DNA from: an uncultured Treponema sp.
Lineage (GTDB): Bacteria; Spirochaetota; Spirochaetia; Treponematales; Treponemataceae
Direction of reading: 5' to 3'
Assembly: GCA_949300145.1 (NCBI GenBank)
Contig: CASGDA010000003.1
Span: 124,001-188,000, forward strand
Length of the DNA stretch: 64,000 bases
Below, in pieces: positions 32,580-41,368 of this stretch. A program made the translations under genes and the position numbers. Position 1 is the stretch's first letter. Each line of letters opens with the position of its first letter. Below the pieces are notes generated by a model that saw nothing but the letters and a program-made list of their open reading frames with translations, had not been told where the DNA came from and ran no database searches.

Positions 32580-33944
32580 TTACAGGATACTGTTTCCGTT
32601 CGTTTTAATGACTTCACTGTACCAGTAAGCGGAATCTTTCGGCGTCCGTTTCTGGGTTTGGTAATCGACATACACAAGACCGAACCTGTCACGGTATCCG
32701 AGGGCCCACTCGAAGTTGTCCAGCAGACTCCAGCAGAAATATCCGGCGGCTTCGATTTTGTCCACTGAAATTGCTTTCCCAAATCCTGAGATGCATCTGG
32801 ACAGATAATCGATTCTCGTGGCATCGTGGACTTTGCCGTCCCTGCAAATCCAGTCGGTTCCCGCCATTCCGTTTTCCGATATGACAATGGGTTTTTTATA
32901 CCTTTCATAAAGGAATTTCGGTCCCCACCTCAGCACATCAGGTTCAAAATTCCACAGGTTTGCGGTGTGCGCTTCCCCTGTGGCGGGGGGTATATGGACA
33001 GGAAGTCCGTCATCCCCGGCTTTTATTTTGTATCCGGAATATATATTGATGCCGTAGAAATCCAGAGGACGGCTTATCAATTCCATGTCCTTTTCCCAGT
33101 TCGCGGGAAGGTTCGGTTCCAGAATGTCAATAAGGTATGAGGGGTATTCGCCCAGGTACAGCGGATCCGAAATAACGGAGATGTTCCATATCGCCGATTT
33201 TTTTCTGTCGCCGCAGAAAAGGGAAAGCCTTGCTGCTTCAATGCATTCCCCTGTTTCCTCCGCCGGGACGGGGGACTGTATCGTAGACACATAGCCGATT
33301 TTGAAATCGTTTCCACCGGCCGCGCGCAGTACATCAACCGCTTTACCATGGGCGACCAGAGAATTGTGAATGCAGCTGATTATTTCGCCTTCAGGAAGCT
33401 TGTATCCTGGCGCGTGTTCCCCGTTACCGTATCCGAGCCCGATAAAACACTGGGGTTCATTGAAGGTTATCCAGTTTTTCACCCTGTCCCCGAGTTTTTT
33501 TACAACCGCTTCAGTGTAGTCCGCAAACCAGCCGCTTATGTCCGGGTTTAGCCATCCGCCGCGTAAAGACAGACTCTGCGGTAAATCCCAGTGGTACAGG
33601 GTTATCCATGGAGTGATTCCGGCTTGTAAAAGCTCGTCGGTCAGTTTTGAATAAAAGTCCAGTCCTTTTTCATTTATTTTTCCTGTGCCGTCCGGGATTA
33701 TCCGCGGCCATGCGGTGGAAAACCTGTAAGCTTTTAATCCCAGTTCTTTCATTAAAGCCACGTCTTCTTTGTACAGGTGGTAGTGGTTGCAGGCGGTTTT
33801 TCCGGTGTCTCCGTTGAATATGTTTCCCGGTTTGGATGAAAAAACATCCCATACGGAAGGTTTTCTTCCGTCCTCATCCCAAGCGCCTTCAATTTGGTAG
33901 GAGGCGGTAGCCGCGCCCCAGGTAAAATCAGCAGGAAAAGCCAT
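32580..33944 (-). CDS. GH1 beta-glucosidase
   Basis: This 454-residue cytoplasmic enzyme hydrolyses beta-glucosides such as cellobiose. ATG 33944 is used because GGAGGG lies 6 bases upstream and the protein then begins MAFPADFTWGAATASYQIEGA, as the family does. TFNEPQ contains the acid/base Glu163, ISENGM the nucleophile Glu357, and NFEWALGYRDRFGLVYVDY the sugar-binding end. The absence of a phosphate-binding motif favours glucosidase over 6-phospho-beta-glucosidase. Two tandem TATACTT-containing repeats upstream probably contain promoter and operator. No PTS or transporter for beta-glucosides is adjacent. Confidence 0.94.
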   Translation of the reverse strand: MAFPADFTWGAATASYQIEGAWDEDGRKPSVWDVFSSKPGNIFNGDTGKTACNHYHLYKEDVALMKELGLKAYRFSTAWPRIIPDGTGKINEKGLDFYSKLTDELLQAGITPWITLYHWDLPQSLSLRGGWLNPDISGWFADYTEAVVKKLGDRVKNWITFNEPQCFIGLGYGNGEHAPGYKLPEGEIISCIHNSLVAHGKAVDVLRAAGGNDFKIGYVSTIQSPVPAEETGECIEAARLSLFCGDRKKSAIWNISVISDPLYLGEYPSYLIDILEPNLPANWEKDMELISRPLDFYGINIYSGYKIKAGDDGLPVHIPPATGEAHTANLWNFEPDVLRWGPKFLYERYKKPIVISENGMAGTDWICRDGKVHDATRIDYLSRCISGFGKAISVDKIEAAGYFCWSLLDNFEWALGYRDRFGLVYVDYQTQKRTPKDSAYWYSEVIKTNGNSIL

Positions 33945-33961
33945 AAATATCCCTCCGGATA

Positions 33962-34007
33962 AAGTATACAAGAAGTATACAAAGGGAAAATAAAAAGTAA
34001 ATACTTT
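33962..34007 (-). promoter_or_regulatory. GH1 promoter region with tandem and inverted repeats
   Basis: The + strand shows AAGTATACAAG (33962-33972) followed directly by AAGTATACAAAG (33973-33984), an 11-base tandem repeat each with a GTATAC core. AAAGTA-AA-TACTTT (33994-34007) is a palindrome. Read on the minus strand, TTTACT, 16 bases and TATACT (33975-33980) make a promoter. One helical turn between repeats suggests a regulator bound on one DNA face. Confidence 0.5.
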
Positions 34008-34061
34008 ATTATAAAATAATTGATTTTTCCAACAAAACAAGGCCGGCCTTTCTCCTTTTTT

Positions 34062-34994
34062 TCAGAACAGTTTGTCCGCTGTATAAGAAGCCTGTACCTG
34101 TCCTTTTGTAACCTGCACGGCGAACCAGTCCGCGCTTCCGTATTCATCTGCTGAAAGGAATATCCAGTGCCCGTCGGGAAGTTCCGCCGTAACCTGAAAG
34201 TCCCCGCCGTCATGTCCTTCCGCGGTTTCCGCGATGAGATGTTCCGGATACAACTGGAGGAGGAAAATTCTACGCCCGGGTTCCGCGTATTTTTCTCCGG
34301 GAATTTTTACGGACACCGTGTTCGTTTCTTTCTTTTTTACCTTCCAGTACATATTCGTGTTTTTCTCAAAAAAAGCCTTCAGGAAAACCTCCATGTCCAT
34401 AAGAAGAGGGCAGGGCACCGGTTTTTTTCTTTCCCGCAGATGGGTGTCAAATTTATCCCAGTTGAAGGCACGTACCGTCCTCAGGCTGTTTTCGCTGTAA
34501 CTGCCGGATATAAGGATATTTTTTATTGCATCCGCCGCGAGGGCCTTGATGAAATCCGCTTCCATGGAACCTGAAGGTTTGAGCCATTCGTCTTTTACAG
34601 TGCAGTGGAAGGGGTACACGGCTCCCACAGCGGGAACGGCTGCATCCGGCAGTCCGGAAGGTTCTCCGCCTGCGGGCTTTATGGATATGGCGGCTACTTC
34701 GTCATTGTTGAGCTTCAATGTGAATTTTCCTGATGTTGAAGTCAGGATTGTTTTTTCCCCGGAAGATGAGACGCATGACAGTTCCCATTGTTCAGGCCGT
34801 ATCCCCGCTTCTGAAAAAACTTTTACGACATCCGGTGACAGGGAAATTTCAACTTTGTCTTCCTGATATTTCCCGGGAAAAAACGACTGGCTGCAGCCGC
34901 AGAAAATAAAAGCCGAAATGACGCATACTATTACATTGAGCAGCGATGAAAATAAAACCGTGAAAAAAACCGAAATGTATTCCTGTGTTTTCAT
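34062..34994 (-). CDS. Lipoprotein of unknown function
   Basis: This 310-residue protein has a long hydrophobic signal region (VFFTVLFSSLLNVIVCVISAFIFCGCS) ending in CGCS, where Cys34 is the probable lipidated residue. The mature protein is rich in beta structure: a first part at about 45-120 resembling an immunoglobulin-like sandwich (WELSCVSSSGEKTILTSTSG), and a second part with a cysteine pair region and the stretch GDFQVTAELPDGHWIFLSADEYG. I recognise no family. It has GGGAG shortly before ATG 34994, and lies upstream of the GH1 gene on the same strand with 117 bases between, so it is probably a separate unit. Confidence 0.6.
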   Translation of the reverse strand: MKTQEYISVFFTVLFSSLLNVIVCVISAFIFCGCSQSFFPGKYQEDKVEISLSPDVVKVFSEAGIRPEQWELSCVSSSGEKTILTSTSGKFTLKLNNDEVAAISIKPAGGEPSGLPDAAVPAVGAVYPFHCTVKDEWLKPSGSMEADFIKALAADAIKNILISGSYSENSLRTVRAFNWDKFDTHLRERKKPVPCPLLMDMEVFLKAFFEKNTNMYWKVKKKETNTVSVKIPGEKYAEPGRRIFLLQLYPEHLIAETAEGHDGGDFQVTAELPDGHWIFLSADEYGSADWFAVQVTKGQVQASYTADKLF

Positions 34995-35064
34995 GTTTCT
35001 CCCGTATTGAATATACGGGAATAGTTTGTTTTTACATTCAAATTAAAACCTCAAAATTAAAGCC

Positions 35065-35094
35065 TTGCTTTTTCTCCGGCCGTTCTGTTACAAT
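35065..35094 (+). promoter_or_regulatory. Promoter of oppCDF with very short leader
   Basis: TTGCTT (35065-35070), 18 bases and TACAAT (35089-35094) stand 11 bases before ATG 35106, leaving a leader of about 4-6 bases with no Shine-Dalgarno. The presence of a promoter here indicates that the operon really begins with oppC. Confidence 0.5.
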
Positions 35095-35105
35095 ATCACC
35101 AGTTT

Positions 35106-36221
35106 ATGGGGAAATTTTTTGTTTATCTTAAAGGAAGACCGGCCGCCGCTGTTTCATCTATAATCCTTGCAGTTCTTTATCTGCTTATGATATTCGCCGA
35201 GTTTTTCGCCCCTTATTCCCAGACAACAGCCTTTGAAAAGCTGACATATCATCCTCCGAATCTCCGTTTCAACGGCGGTTTGAAGGTTCAGGAAGCCCGG
35301 GTTATAAATCCTGTCCGCTGGTCATATGCCTTTGTCAAAGGAAGCTACGAGGATGTGGAATTTTTTGTCCGTGGCGAGCCGTATAAACTTTTCGGGCTTA
35401 TTCCTTCCGATATCCATTTTTTCGGTACAAAATCAGGTTCGTCCCCTGTGTTTTTATTCGGCGCGGATAATCTTGGCCGCGATATTTTTTCCCGGATTGT
35501 TTACGGCGCGCGGATTTCACTGACAATCGGTTTTATTGCGACCGGCATTTCTTTTTTTCTGGCGGTTGTGTTCGGCGGGATTTCCGGATATTTCGGCGGT
35601 ATAACGGACTGGTCCATAATGAGGGTTTCCGAATTCTTCATGCTCATCCCCGGATTGTATCTGATTCTTTTTTTAAGGTCGTTGCTTTCCGGGTCGATGG
35701 ATTCCGGAAGTTCCTATCTTATAATAACCATGATTCTTGCTCTGGTCGGCTGGCCCGGTTCCGCCCGCACTATCCGGGGTCTGGTTCATTCCATTAAGCG
35801 CGAGGAATTCGTTATGAACGCTTCGCTTGAAGGCGTCCCGTCCTTTGTGATTATTTTCCGCCATATTATTCCCCAGATGGCGAGCCTTATTATTGTCAGT
35901 GTGGCGTTGAGTATCCCCGGTTTCATTATGAGTGAAACAACCCTTTCCTATCTCGGTTTGGGGATTGTGGATCCGGCGGTCAGCTGGGGCTCGCTGATAA
36001 AAAGGGATATATCAACGCTGAGTAATTTGCGCAATTATCCCTGGCTTCTTTCCCCTGTCTGGTTTCTTTTGGCAGTCACCCTTTCATTTAATTTTCTTGG
36101 CGACGCCTTGCGTGATTTCTATGATCCGTATCATACGGTTTTCCGTCCGTCCTTCTTCAGCCGCAAAAATAAAAAAAACGGAAAGAACATTGCGGTAAAG
36201 GCGGATTCGCATGGGAAGTGA
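35106..36221 (+). CDS. oppC: Oligopeptide ABC transporter permease, OppC/YejE-like
   Basis: This inner-membrane permease has 371 residues. One membrane segment at about 14-35 is followed by a long periplasmic insert (about 40-130), then GADNLGRDIFSRIVYGARISLTIGF, the typical entry to the OppC transmembrane domain with five more segments. The EAA-type loop is at about 235-250 (EEFVMNASLEGVPSFVIIFRHIIP), and GDALRDFYDP ends the core. The long insert and YHPPNLRF text resemble the YejE-like branch. OppB and a binding protein normally precede it; here a divergent lipoprotein gene does. The ATPase gene overlaps its end by 11 bases. Confidence 0.9.
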   Translation: MGKFFVYLKGRPAAAVSSIILAVLYLLMIFAEFFAPYSQTTAFEKLTYHPPNLRFNGGLKVQEARVINPVRWSYAFVKGSYEDVEFFVRGEPYKLFGLIPSDIHFFGTKSGSSPVFLFGADNLGRDIFSRIVYGARISLTIGFIATGISFFLAVVFGGISGYFGGITDWSIMRVSEFFMLIPGLYLILFLRSLLSGSMDSGSSYLIITMILALVGWPGSARTIRGLVHSIKREEFVMNASLEGVPSFVIIFRHIIPQMASLIIVSVALSIPGFIMSETTLSYLGLGIVDPAVSWGSLIKRDISTLSNLRNYPWLLSPVWFLLAVTLSFNFLGDALRDFYDPYHTVFRPSFFSRKNKKNGKNIAVKADSHGK

Positions 36222-37245
36222 AATTACCGCCGCGGGCCAAGTTTCTCCTCTCCTTGATGTTTCAAATCTGAAGGTTTCCTTCCCTGTTTTCCGCGGAGGC
36301 TCCCGCATGAAAATCGAGGCGGTAAGGGGTGTGTCTTTCTCCATGAATAGCGGGGACTCCCTTGCGGTTGTGGGGGAAAGCGGCTCCGGTAAAACCGTTA
36401 CAACATCGGCGATTCCCGGATTGCTTCCTGTTCATGCGGAATGTTCCGGTTCAGTCAAATACATGGGGACGGAGCTTCTGGGAATGCCTCCGGAGCAGCT
36501 GCGCTGTTACCGTGGCGGAAAAATAGGCATGATTTTTCAGGAGCCGGGACGTTCTTTTGATCCCCTTCAAAGTATGGGAAATGTTTTTGCGGAAACCCTG
36601 CGTAATTCTTACAGGGATATTTCTTCCGCTGAAATAAGGACCCGTTCCGTTTCTCTTCTTGAGGAAGTCGGTCTGCGGGATGCGGCTTCCCGGCTTGTCA
36701 ATTTTCCGCACCAGTTTTCGGGCGGACAGCTTCAAAGGATAAGCATCGCGTTGGCTCTTGCCCAGGGGTGCAGTCTTCTGATTGCCGATGAGCCGACAAC
36801 CGCCCTTGATGTCACGATACAGGTTCAGATTGTGGAATTGCTGAAGCGGTTGAAGGAGCAGCGTTCCCTTTCCGTGATTTTTATCAGCCATAATATCGAG
36901 CTTGCCGCCGGCGTATGTACCCGGATGATGGTATTGTACGGCGGATTGGTTATGGAACACGGTTTGTCCGGGGATATCATGCGGAACCCCCTTCACCCGT
37001 ATTCAAAGGCTCTTCTGGCCGCGTCCCCCGCTTTCGGCAGTCATTACACGGGGGGCAGGCTTTCCGCTATTCCCGGCAGGGTTACGGATCCGGCTTTTCC
37101 GGAGCCCGGGTGTCCCTTCGCCCCGAGATGCGCTTCGGCTTCCCGTGAATGTTTTTCGGCCGTTCCCCCTTTGAGGGAGGTTTCCCCGGGCCGTTCCGTG
37201 CGTTGCATCAATTGTTCCTGTTGTCAGGAGGGTTCAAATGGATGA
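36211..37245 (+). CDS. oppD: Oligopeptide ABC transporter ATPase, OppD-like
   Basis: This 344-residue ATPase of the peptide transporter has Walker A GESGSGKT, signature QFSGGQLQRISIALAL, Walker B LLIADEPTTALD and the switch His in FISHNIE. The C-terminal oligopeptide-transporter extension has PEPGCPFAPRCASASRECF and a closing VRCINCSCC. In this subfamily four of these cysteines can bind a [4Fe-4S] cluster. The start overlaps oppC by 11 bases, and the stop overlaps oppF by 8 bases, so the three genes are translated as one unit. Confidence 0.93.
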   Translation: MGSEITAAGQVSPLLDVSNLKVSFPVFRGGSRMKIEAVRGVSFSMNSGDSLAVVGESGSGKTVTTSAIPGLLPVHAECSGSVKYMGTELLGMPPEQLRCYRGGKIGMIFQEPGRSFDPLQSMGNVFAETLRNSYRDISSAEIRTRSVSLLEEVGLRDAASRLVNFPHQFSGGQLQRISIALALAQGCSLLIADEPTTALDVTIQVQIVELLKRLKEQRSLSVIFISHNIELAAGVCTRMMVLYGGLVMEHGLSGDIMRNPLHPYSKALLAASPAFGSHYTGGRLSAIPGRVTDPAFPEPGCPFAPRCASASRECFSAVPPLREVSPGRSVRCINCSCCQEGSNG

Positions 37246-38302
37246 GGAAAAAGCACCGGATGTGAATATCATAGAAATGAAAAATGTCAGCAAACGGTTT
37301 AACCTTGAGGCGGGATTTTTTTCCGCCTTCGGGAAATTCGTCTATGCCGTGAATGACGTTTCCCTTGCCATTAAAAAGAATTTCGCTTTCGGTCTTGTGG
37401 GTGAATCCGGCTGCGGCAAAACAACGACGGCCCGGCTTGCTGTCAGAATGTACAAACCCGATACAGGTACGATTCTTTTTAACGGCGGCGGCAATGCCGC
37501 GACCGATGTTCTTTCACTGAAAGGGAGTGCCCTGAAGTCTTACCGGAGAAGGGTCAGATATGTTTTTCAGGATCCGGCACGTTCCCTCAATCCCCGTATG
37601 AATATTTACCGTATTCTTACTGACGGCTGGCGCTGGTCGGATATCTGGCCCGGTGAAAAAAAGGCAAGGGAGCAGGCCGCTGCCATTCTTGAGGAAGTCG
37701 GCTTGTCGCCCGGCGACCTTGACCGTCGCCCTTCCGATTTTTCCGGGGGACAGCGGCAGCGTATTTCAATCGCACGCAGCCTTCTTATGGAGCCGGATTT
37801 GTTGATTTGCGACGAAATAATTTCCGCCCTTGATGTTTCGATTCAGGGTCAGATATTGAATCTGCTTATAGATTTGCGTGAAAAACGCGGCCTCTCATTT
37901 TTATTTATCGCCCATGATCTGCGTGCGGCCTGCTATTTCTGTGACAGGATAGCCGTCATGTACCGCGGCGAAATAATGGAGGAGGCTCCGGCCGCTGATC
38001 TCTACCGTACAGCGGTTCATCCGTACACTAAAATGCTTTTCGCCGCGGCGGCCGGGGAGGGCGCCGCCGGAACGGAGGATGTCCGTTCTTCTCCGCCGCG
38101 GGACGGGATCCCGGATTCGGAGGCAAAGATGGAAGGATGCGCTTTTGCCGGCAGATGCCCCGCGGCCTGCGGAAAGTGTTTTGCGGAGAAACCGGCGTTG
38201 GAAATCATTCATTCTTCTCCGGGTGAAGAACACCTGGTTCGCTGTCATTTTGCTGAGACGCAGGTTATGACGCCTCCCCCGATGACTTTTTCTCCGTCAT
38301 AA
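37238..38302 (+). CDS. oppF: Oligopeptide ABC transporter ATPase, OppF-like
   Basis: The second ATPase of the heterodimer has 354 residues, with Walker A GESGCGKTT, signature DFSGGQRQRISIARSL, Walker B LLICDEIISALD (Glu present, Pro-Thr replaced by Ile-Ile) and switch His in FIAHDLRA. The C-terminal extension has GCAFAGRCPAACGKCF and VRCHF, again Cys-rich. AGGAGG precedes ATG 37238. Its last 58 bases overlap the convergent mnmA coding region, which is unusual. The complex lacks OppB in this window, so it must pair with an OppC homodimer or a permease encoded elsewhere. Confidence 0.93.
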   Translation: MDEEKAPDVNIIEMKNVSKRFNLEAGFFSAFGKFVYAVNDVSLAIKKNFAFGLVGESGCGKTTTARLAVRMYKPDTGTILFNGGGNAATDVLSLKGSALKSYRRRVRYVFQDPARSLNPRMNIYRILTDGWRWSDIWPGEKKAREQAAAILEEVGLSPGDLDRRPSDFSGGQRQRISIARSLLMEPDLLICDEIISALDVSIQGQILNLLIDLREKRGLSFLFIAHDLRAACYFCDRIAVMYRGEIMEEAPAADLYRTAVHPYTKMLFAAAAGEGAAGTEDVRSSPPRDGIPDSEAKMEGCAFAGRCPAACGKCFAEKPALEIIHSSPGEEHLVRCHFAETQVMTPPPMTFSPS

Positions 38303-39312
38303 AAAACGGCGGATTGCCCCGTGGTCAGGGCTCTCTGCGGCTCGTCAAAGATTACCCGCACTCCGCCGTCTTCCGGGTACAAACGGGCCGGGGCTGAGCG
38401 TTGTGAGTATCTGGTCTTTACGGAGGCCTCCATTCCCGGAATGATTTCCGGGATGGAAATCAGGTTTATCTTTTCGGCTGTCAGTTCCCCGGAAAAAAGC
38501 CCCGCCTCTTCTCCGAGAGTCACAGTATTTGCCGCGGGATTTTTTGCTGTTACATAAAACGGTTTCCCGAAGGCACAGGCGATTCCCCTCCGCTGGCCTA
38601 TAGTATAGCACGGTACGCCTTTGTGCTTTCCTATTACAGTTCCGTCTTGGGAGATGAAATTTCCCGGCTGTATTTTTCGGGGACATCTCCTGTTTATGAA
38701 ATTTACATAATCCCCGTCCGGAATAAAACATATATCCTGGCTTTCCGCTTTTTCCACCACTTTGGTAAATCCTGCCTGAGCCGCTATGAGACGCACCTCG
38801 TCTTTCTTTAAGTCACCGAGGGGAAAAAGGATTCTGCCCAATTCGTTTTGTGTGAGGTTGTACAGCACGTAACTCTGGTCTTTCTTTTTGTCGCTTCCGC
38901 ATAACAGGAGATTCCTTCCGGAAGTTTTGCAGACATCTGTTTTTGCGTAATGACCTGTAGCAGCATACTCAAATCCCAACTCGTCCGCCTTTTGAAAGAG
39001 ACCGGGGATTTTAGCCGTCCTGTTGCAATCAATGCAGGGATTGGGTGTTTCTCCGGAAATATATGATTCTATAAAAGGCTCTATAACCGTTTTTGAAAAA
39101 TCCCTCCGCATATCAAAAATATAATGCCGGATTCCAAGTTTTCTGCAAATTTCAGCCGCGTCTTCCGCCGCCTGTCCCGGATAATCCGATGTTTCCGGAA
39201 TAAAAAAAATGAATGTTGCGCCGGAAACTTCATAACCTTTTTCCGTCAATATTTTTGCAGCCGCCGCGCTGTCAACACCGCCGCTCATACCGAGCAAAAC
39301 TCTCTTCTTCAT
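38245..39312 (-). CDS. mnmA: tRNA-specific 2-thiouridylase
   Basis: It inserts sulfur at U34 of tRNA-Lys, -Glu and -Gln. The 355 residues have the PP-loop MSGGVDSAAAA at 9-19, GETPNPCIDCNR with the catalytic Cys, KKKDQSYVLYNL for tRNA contact, and ESQDICFIPDGDY with the second active-site Cys. The C-terminal beta-barrel ends with EPQRALTTGQSAVFYDGEKVIGGG, as in MnmA. Its 3' end overlaps convergent oppF by 58 bases. Upstream, its ATG overlaps the stop of the methyltransferase-like gene by 4 bases (ATGA), so the two are coupled and may act in RNA modification together. Confidence 0.95.
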   Translation of the reverse strand: MKKRVLLGMSGGVDSAAAAKILTEKGYEVSGATFIFFIPETSDYPGQAAEDAAEICRKLGIRHYIFDMRRDFSKTVIEPFIESYISGETPNPCIDCNRTAKIPGLFQKADELGFEYAATGHYAKTDVCKTSGRNLLLCGSDKKKDQSYVLYNLTQNELGRILFPLGDLKKDEVRLIAAQAGFTKVVEKAESQDICFIPDGDYVNFINRRCPRKIQPGNFISQDGTVIGKHKGVPCYTIGQRRGIACAFGKPFYVTAKNPAANTVTLGEEAGLFSGELTAEKINLISIPEIIPGMEASVKTRYSQRSAPARLYPEDGGVRVIFDEPQRALTTGQSAVFYDGEKVIGGGVITCVSAK

Positions 39313-40583
39313 TTATTTCTGCCTTCCAAAAGCATTTTCTCCAGAGCCGGGTTTACTCCAAGGAAATCCGTCATCCGGCGGTATTCCCCGGCGGCCTTTT
39401 GCCGTTTCATGTTGTTATTTGTCTGCGGACTTTTTACCGCCCGTATCAGAATATTTTTTGCGGTATGCTGCATGTCTATAAATTCCAGAACCTGTACATT
39501 ATATCCGTTTTCGGTCAGGAGGGCCGCCCGCAGCGCGTCTGTAAATACAGCCGAGACTCTTTCCCTCAGTATGCCGTATTTGAATACGGGAGTCAGGATA
39601 TGGTTATCCGCGTTGTTGCTGTTTTCAATCTGTGCGTTCAATTCATGCTGGCAGCATGGAACCGAAAGAATTATTTCTGTTCCGCTTTGAATTGCTTTCG
39701 CAAGAGCAGCGTCTGTGGCGGTATCACATGCATGTAATGTCAGCATCATGTCGAAATGGTTGTCTTTGGCAAAGTCTCCTATATCACCGCACAGGAATTT
39801 CATGGATGTGTAACCGTATTTTTCCGCCAAAGAATTACAGTTGTCGATTACTTCTTTTTTCAAATCAAGGCCGGTGATTTCCACAGGAAGGTTTCCCCTG
39901 ATTTTCAAAAAATAATAAACGGCGAAAGTCAGGTAAGATTTTCCGCATCCGAAATCTGCGATGACAAGTTTGCCCTTCCTCTGTATAACATGTTTTATTT
40001 GCGGAAGTATATCCCTGATGAATTCAAGGAAACGGTTTATCTGTCTGAATTTGCTGTTCTTACCCTGAATTATTTTTCCCGTTTCCGTCATTATTCCCAA
40101 ATCAATCAGGAATGGAACCGGTTCGTTTTCCGGCAGCAGTGATTCCTTCTGTTTGTCATGAGACGTAAATGAGCTTTTTGTTTTTACGGTGTTTTTTGAG
40201 AACAGTAAAGATATTTCACCTCGCTTGTTTTTCTTCAAGGATAATATTCCGTCCGCAGAGAAGAATTCCCCGGAGGAACATTCCGGAAGGATTGTATCCG
40301 AAAGGATGTTTTTGAATTCGGGTTCGGCGTAATTATGATGCGCGGCTTTTTTGTCGGTTATTTCTTCAATCTGTATGAAAAAAACGGATTCGCTGTCCGG
40401 GTGATGCCCGTGATGTCCGCTGCTCTTTCCCGTTCCGTAAATCCTCCGCAGCCTGATACGTTTTTTCTCCTTCGTTTTGCTTTCACCGGCTGTTTTTTTC
40501 ATGGAAAGCACGGCTTCTCCCCAGTTGAACGACATGATGTGTTCCGCGGCCTCGTTTACGCCTGCTTTGCTGATTGTGCGCAT
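39309..40583 (-). CDS. SAM-dependent methyltransferase-like protein (Methyltransf_32/METTL25-like)
   Basis: This 424-residue protein has a central Rossmann methyltransferase domain from about 200 to 360: LVIADFGCGKSYLTFAVYYFL is motif I (DxGCGKxYLT), EITGLDLKKEVIDNCN the acidic SAM loop, and MLTLHACDTATDAALAKAI the distinctive LHACGDLT-like motif of PF13679. The N-terminal 190 residues are basic and poorly conserved in appearance (KKTAGESKTKEKKRIRLRR). Start at ATG 40583 is not well supported by a ribosome site; ATG 40535 or 40502 are alternatives. Coupling with mnmA suggests RNA as substrate. Confidence 0.8.
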   Translation of the reverse strand: MRTISKAGVNEAAEHIMSFNWGEAVLSMKKTAGESKTKEKKRIRLRRIYGTGKSSGHHGHHPDSESVFFIQIEEITDKKAAHHNYAEPEFKNILSDTILPECSSGEFFSADGILSLKKNKRGEISLLFSKNTVKTKSSFTSHDKQKESLLPENEPVPFLIDLGIMTETGKIIQGKNSKFRQINRFLEFIRDILPQIKHVIQRKGKLVIADFGCGKSYLTFAVYYFLKIRGNLPVEITGLDLKKEVIDNCNSLAEKYGYTSMKFLCGDIGDFAKDNHFDMMLTLHACDTATDAALAKAIQSGTEIILSVPCCQHELNAQIENSNNADNHILTPVFKYGILRERVSAVFTDALRAALLTENGYNVQVLEFIDMQHTAKNILIRAVKSPQTNNNMKRQKAAGEYRRMTDFLGVNPALEKMLLEGRNK

Positions 40584-40605
40584 AATGGTCAGGTTTTTCT
40601 TCCGG

Positions 40606-41346
40606 CTATTTCCAGCTTACTTCCATCCCGATGGGGTTGTAGAGCGACAGCATTTTGGAAACCGGTATTGTGAATGCGGCTGTCCTTCCGTTTATGTCAG
40701 TCCGTATATCCTGCTCCGTGGTATCCGCATTGATAACTTGTCCGGGGCATTCGATGTCGATTTTGAAGAATGAATTCTGAAGTTCTTGACCTGCCGATGC
40801 CCCGTAAGCAGAGGAAATAAGTTCTGTGTATTCTTCTTCGGAAATATTCTCTCCTGTAAGGATGGGGGCCATCATCAGGTCGGAATATTCAAATAACTCT
40901 TCTGGCAGGAGGGAAATAATTCCCGTGACTATTTCTTTATTGAAGTTGATTCTTAAAATCTTTTTTTCTTTATCCAATGAGAAAGTTTTTAAATTTCCGC
41001 CCTCAACCGAAAATACTTTTGAGGATTCAGTGTCAATATTTCCGAATTTAATAATCAACTGGATATTTCCCGCTGTAGGTGTTTCAACCGAAACAGGATT
41101 CGGAAAATCCAGTTCTGAGAAGGCGGCGCTGATTTTTCCTGCATCAAAAATCGAACCCTGGGATGAAAAAGCCGATGCGAAATTAAGGGCTGTCGGAGAA
41201 AAGGTCAGTGAGAAGTCAGATTCCTCTATGGAGTTTGGATTTGATTCATCGAGTTTTATTTTAAGTGACGGGGAACATGCTGTCATCATAATCAGCCCGG
41301 TCATCATCATTGCAAAAAATAAAGTATGTGTTTGCTTTTTGTTCAT
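40606..41346 (-). CDS. Lipoprotein of unknown function
   Basis: The 246-residue protein has a signal peptide ending MMTACSPS, a good lipobox with Cys24. The mature part is acidic and alternates short strands and helices (FSLTFSPTALNFASAFSSQG; LQLIIKFGN-like region; LLPEELFEYSDLMMAPILTGE). No known family. GAGG lies 8 bases before ATG 41346. It lies between the NlpC/P60 gene and the methyltransferase gene, with only 22 bases on each side, so the four genes from 42496 down to 38245 are probably one operon. Confidence 0.65.
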   Translation of the reverse strand: MNKKQTHTLFFAMMMTGLIMMTACSPSLKIKLDESNPNSIEESDFSLTFSPTALNFASAFSSQGSIFDAGKISAAFSELDFPNPVSVETPTAGNIQLIIKFGNIDTESSKVFSVEGGNLKTFSLDKEKKILRINFNKEIVTGIISLLPEELFEYSDLMMAPILTGENISEEEYTELISSAYGASAGQELQNSFFKIDIECPGQVINADTTEQDIRTDINGRTAAFTIPVSKMLSLYNPIGMEVSWK

Positions 41347-41368
41347 TTTAATTTCCTCTTCTGCGGAT

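Noticed and set aside
34039-34050. Perfect 12-base palindrome AAGGCCGGCCTT between the lipoprotein and GH1 genes, considered as a terminator
   Set aside because: It has no loop to form a hairpin and no clean U-tract on the minus strand; it is likely chance or a rare-cutter site.
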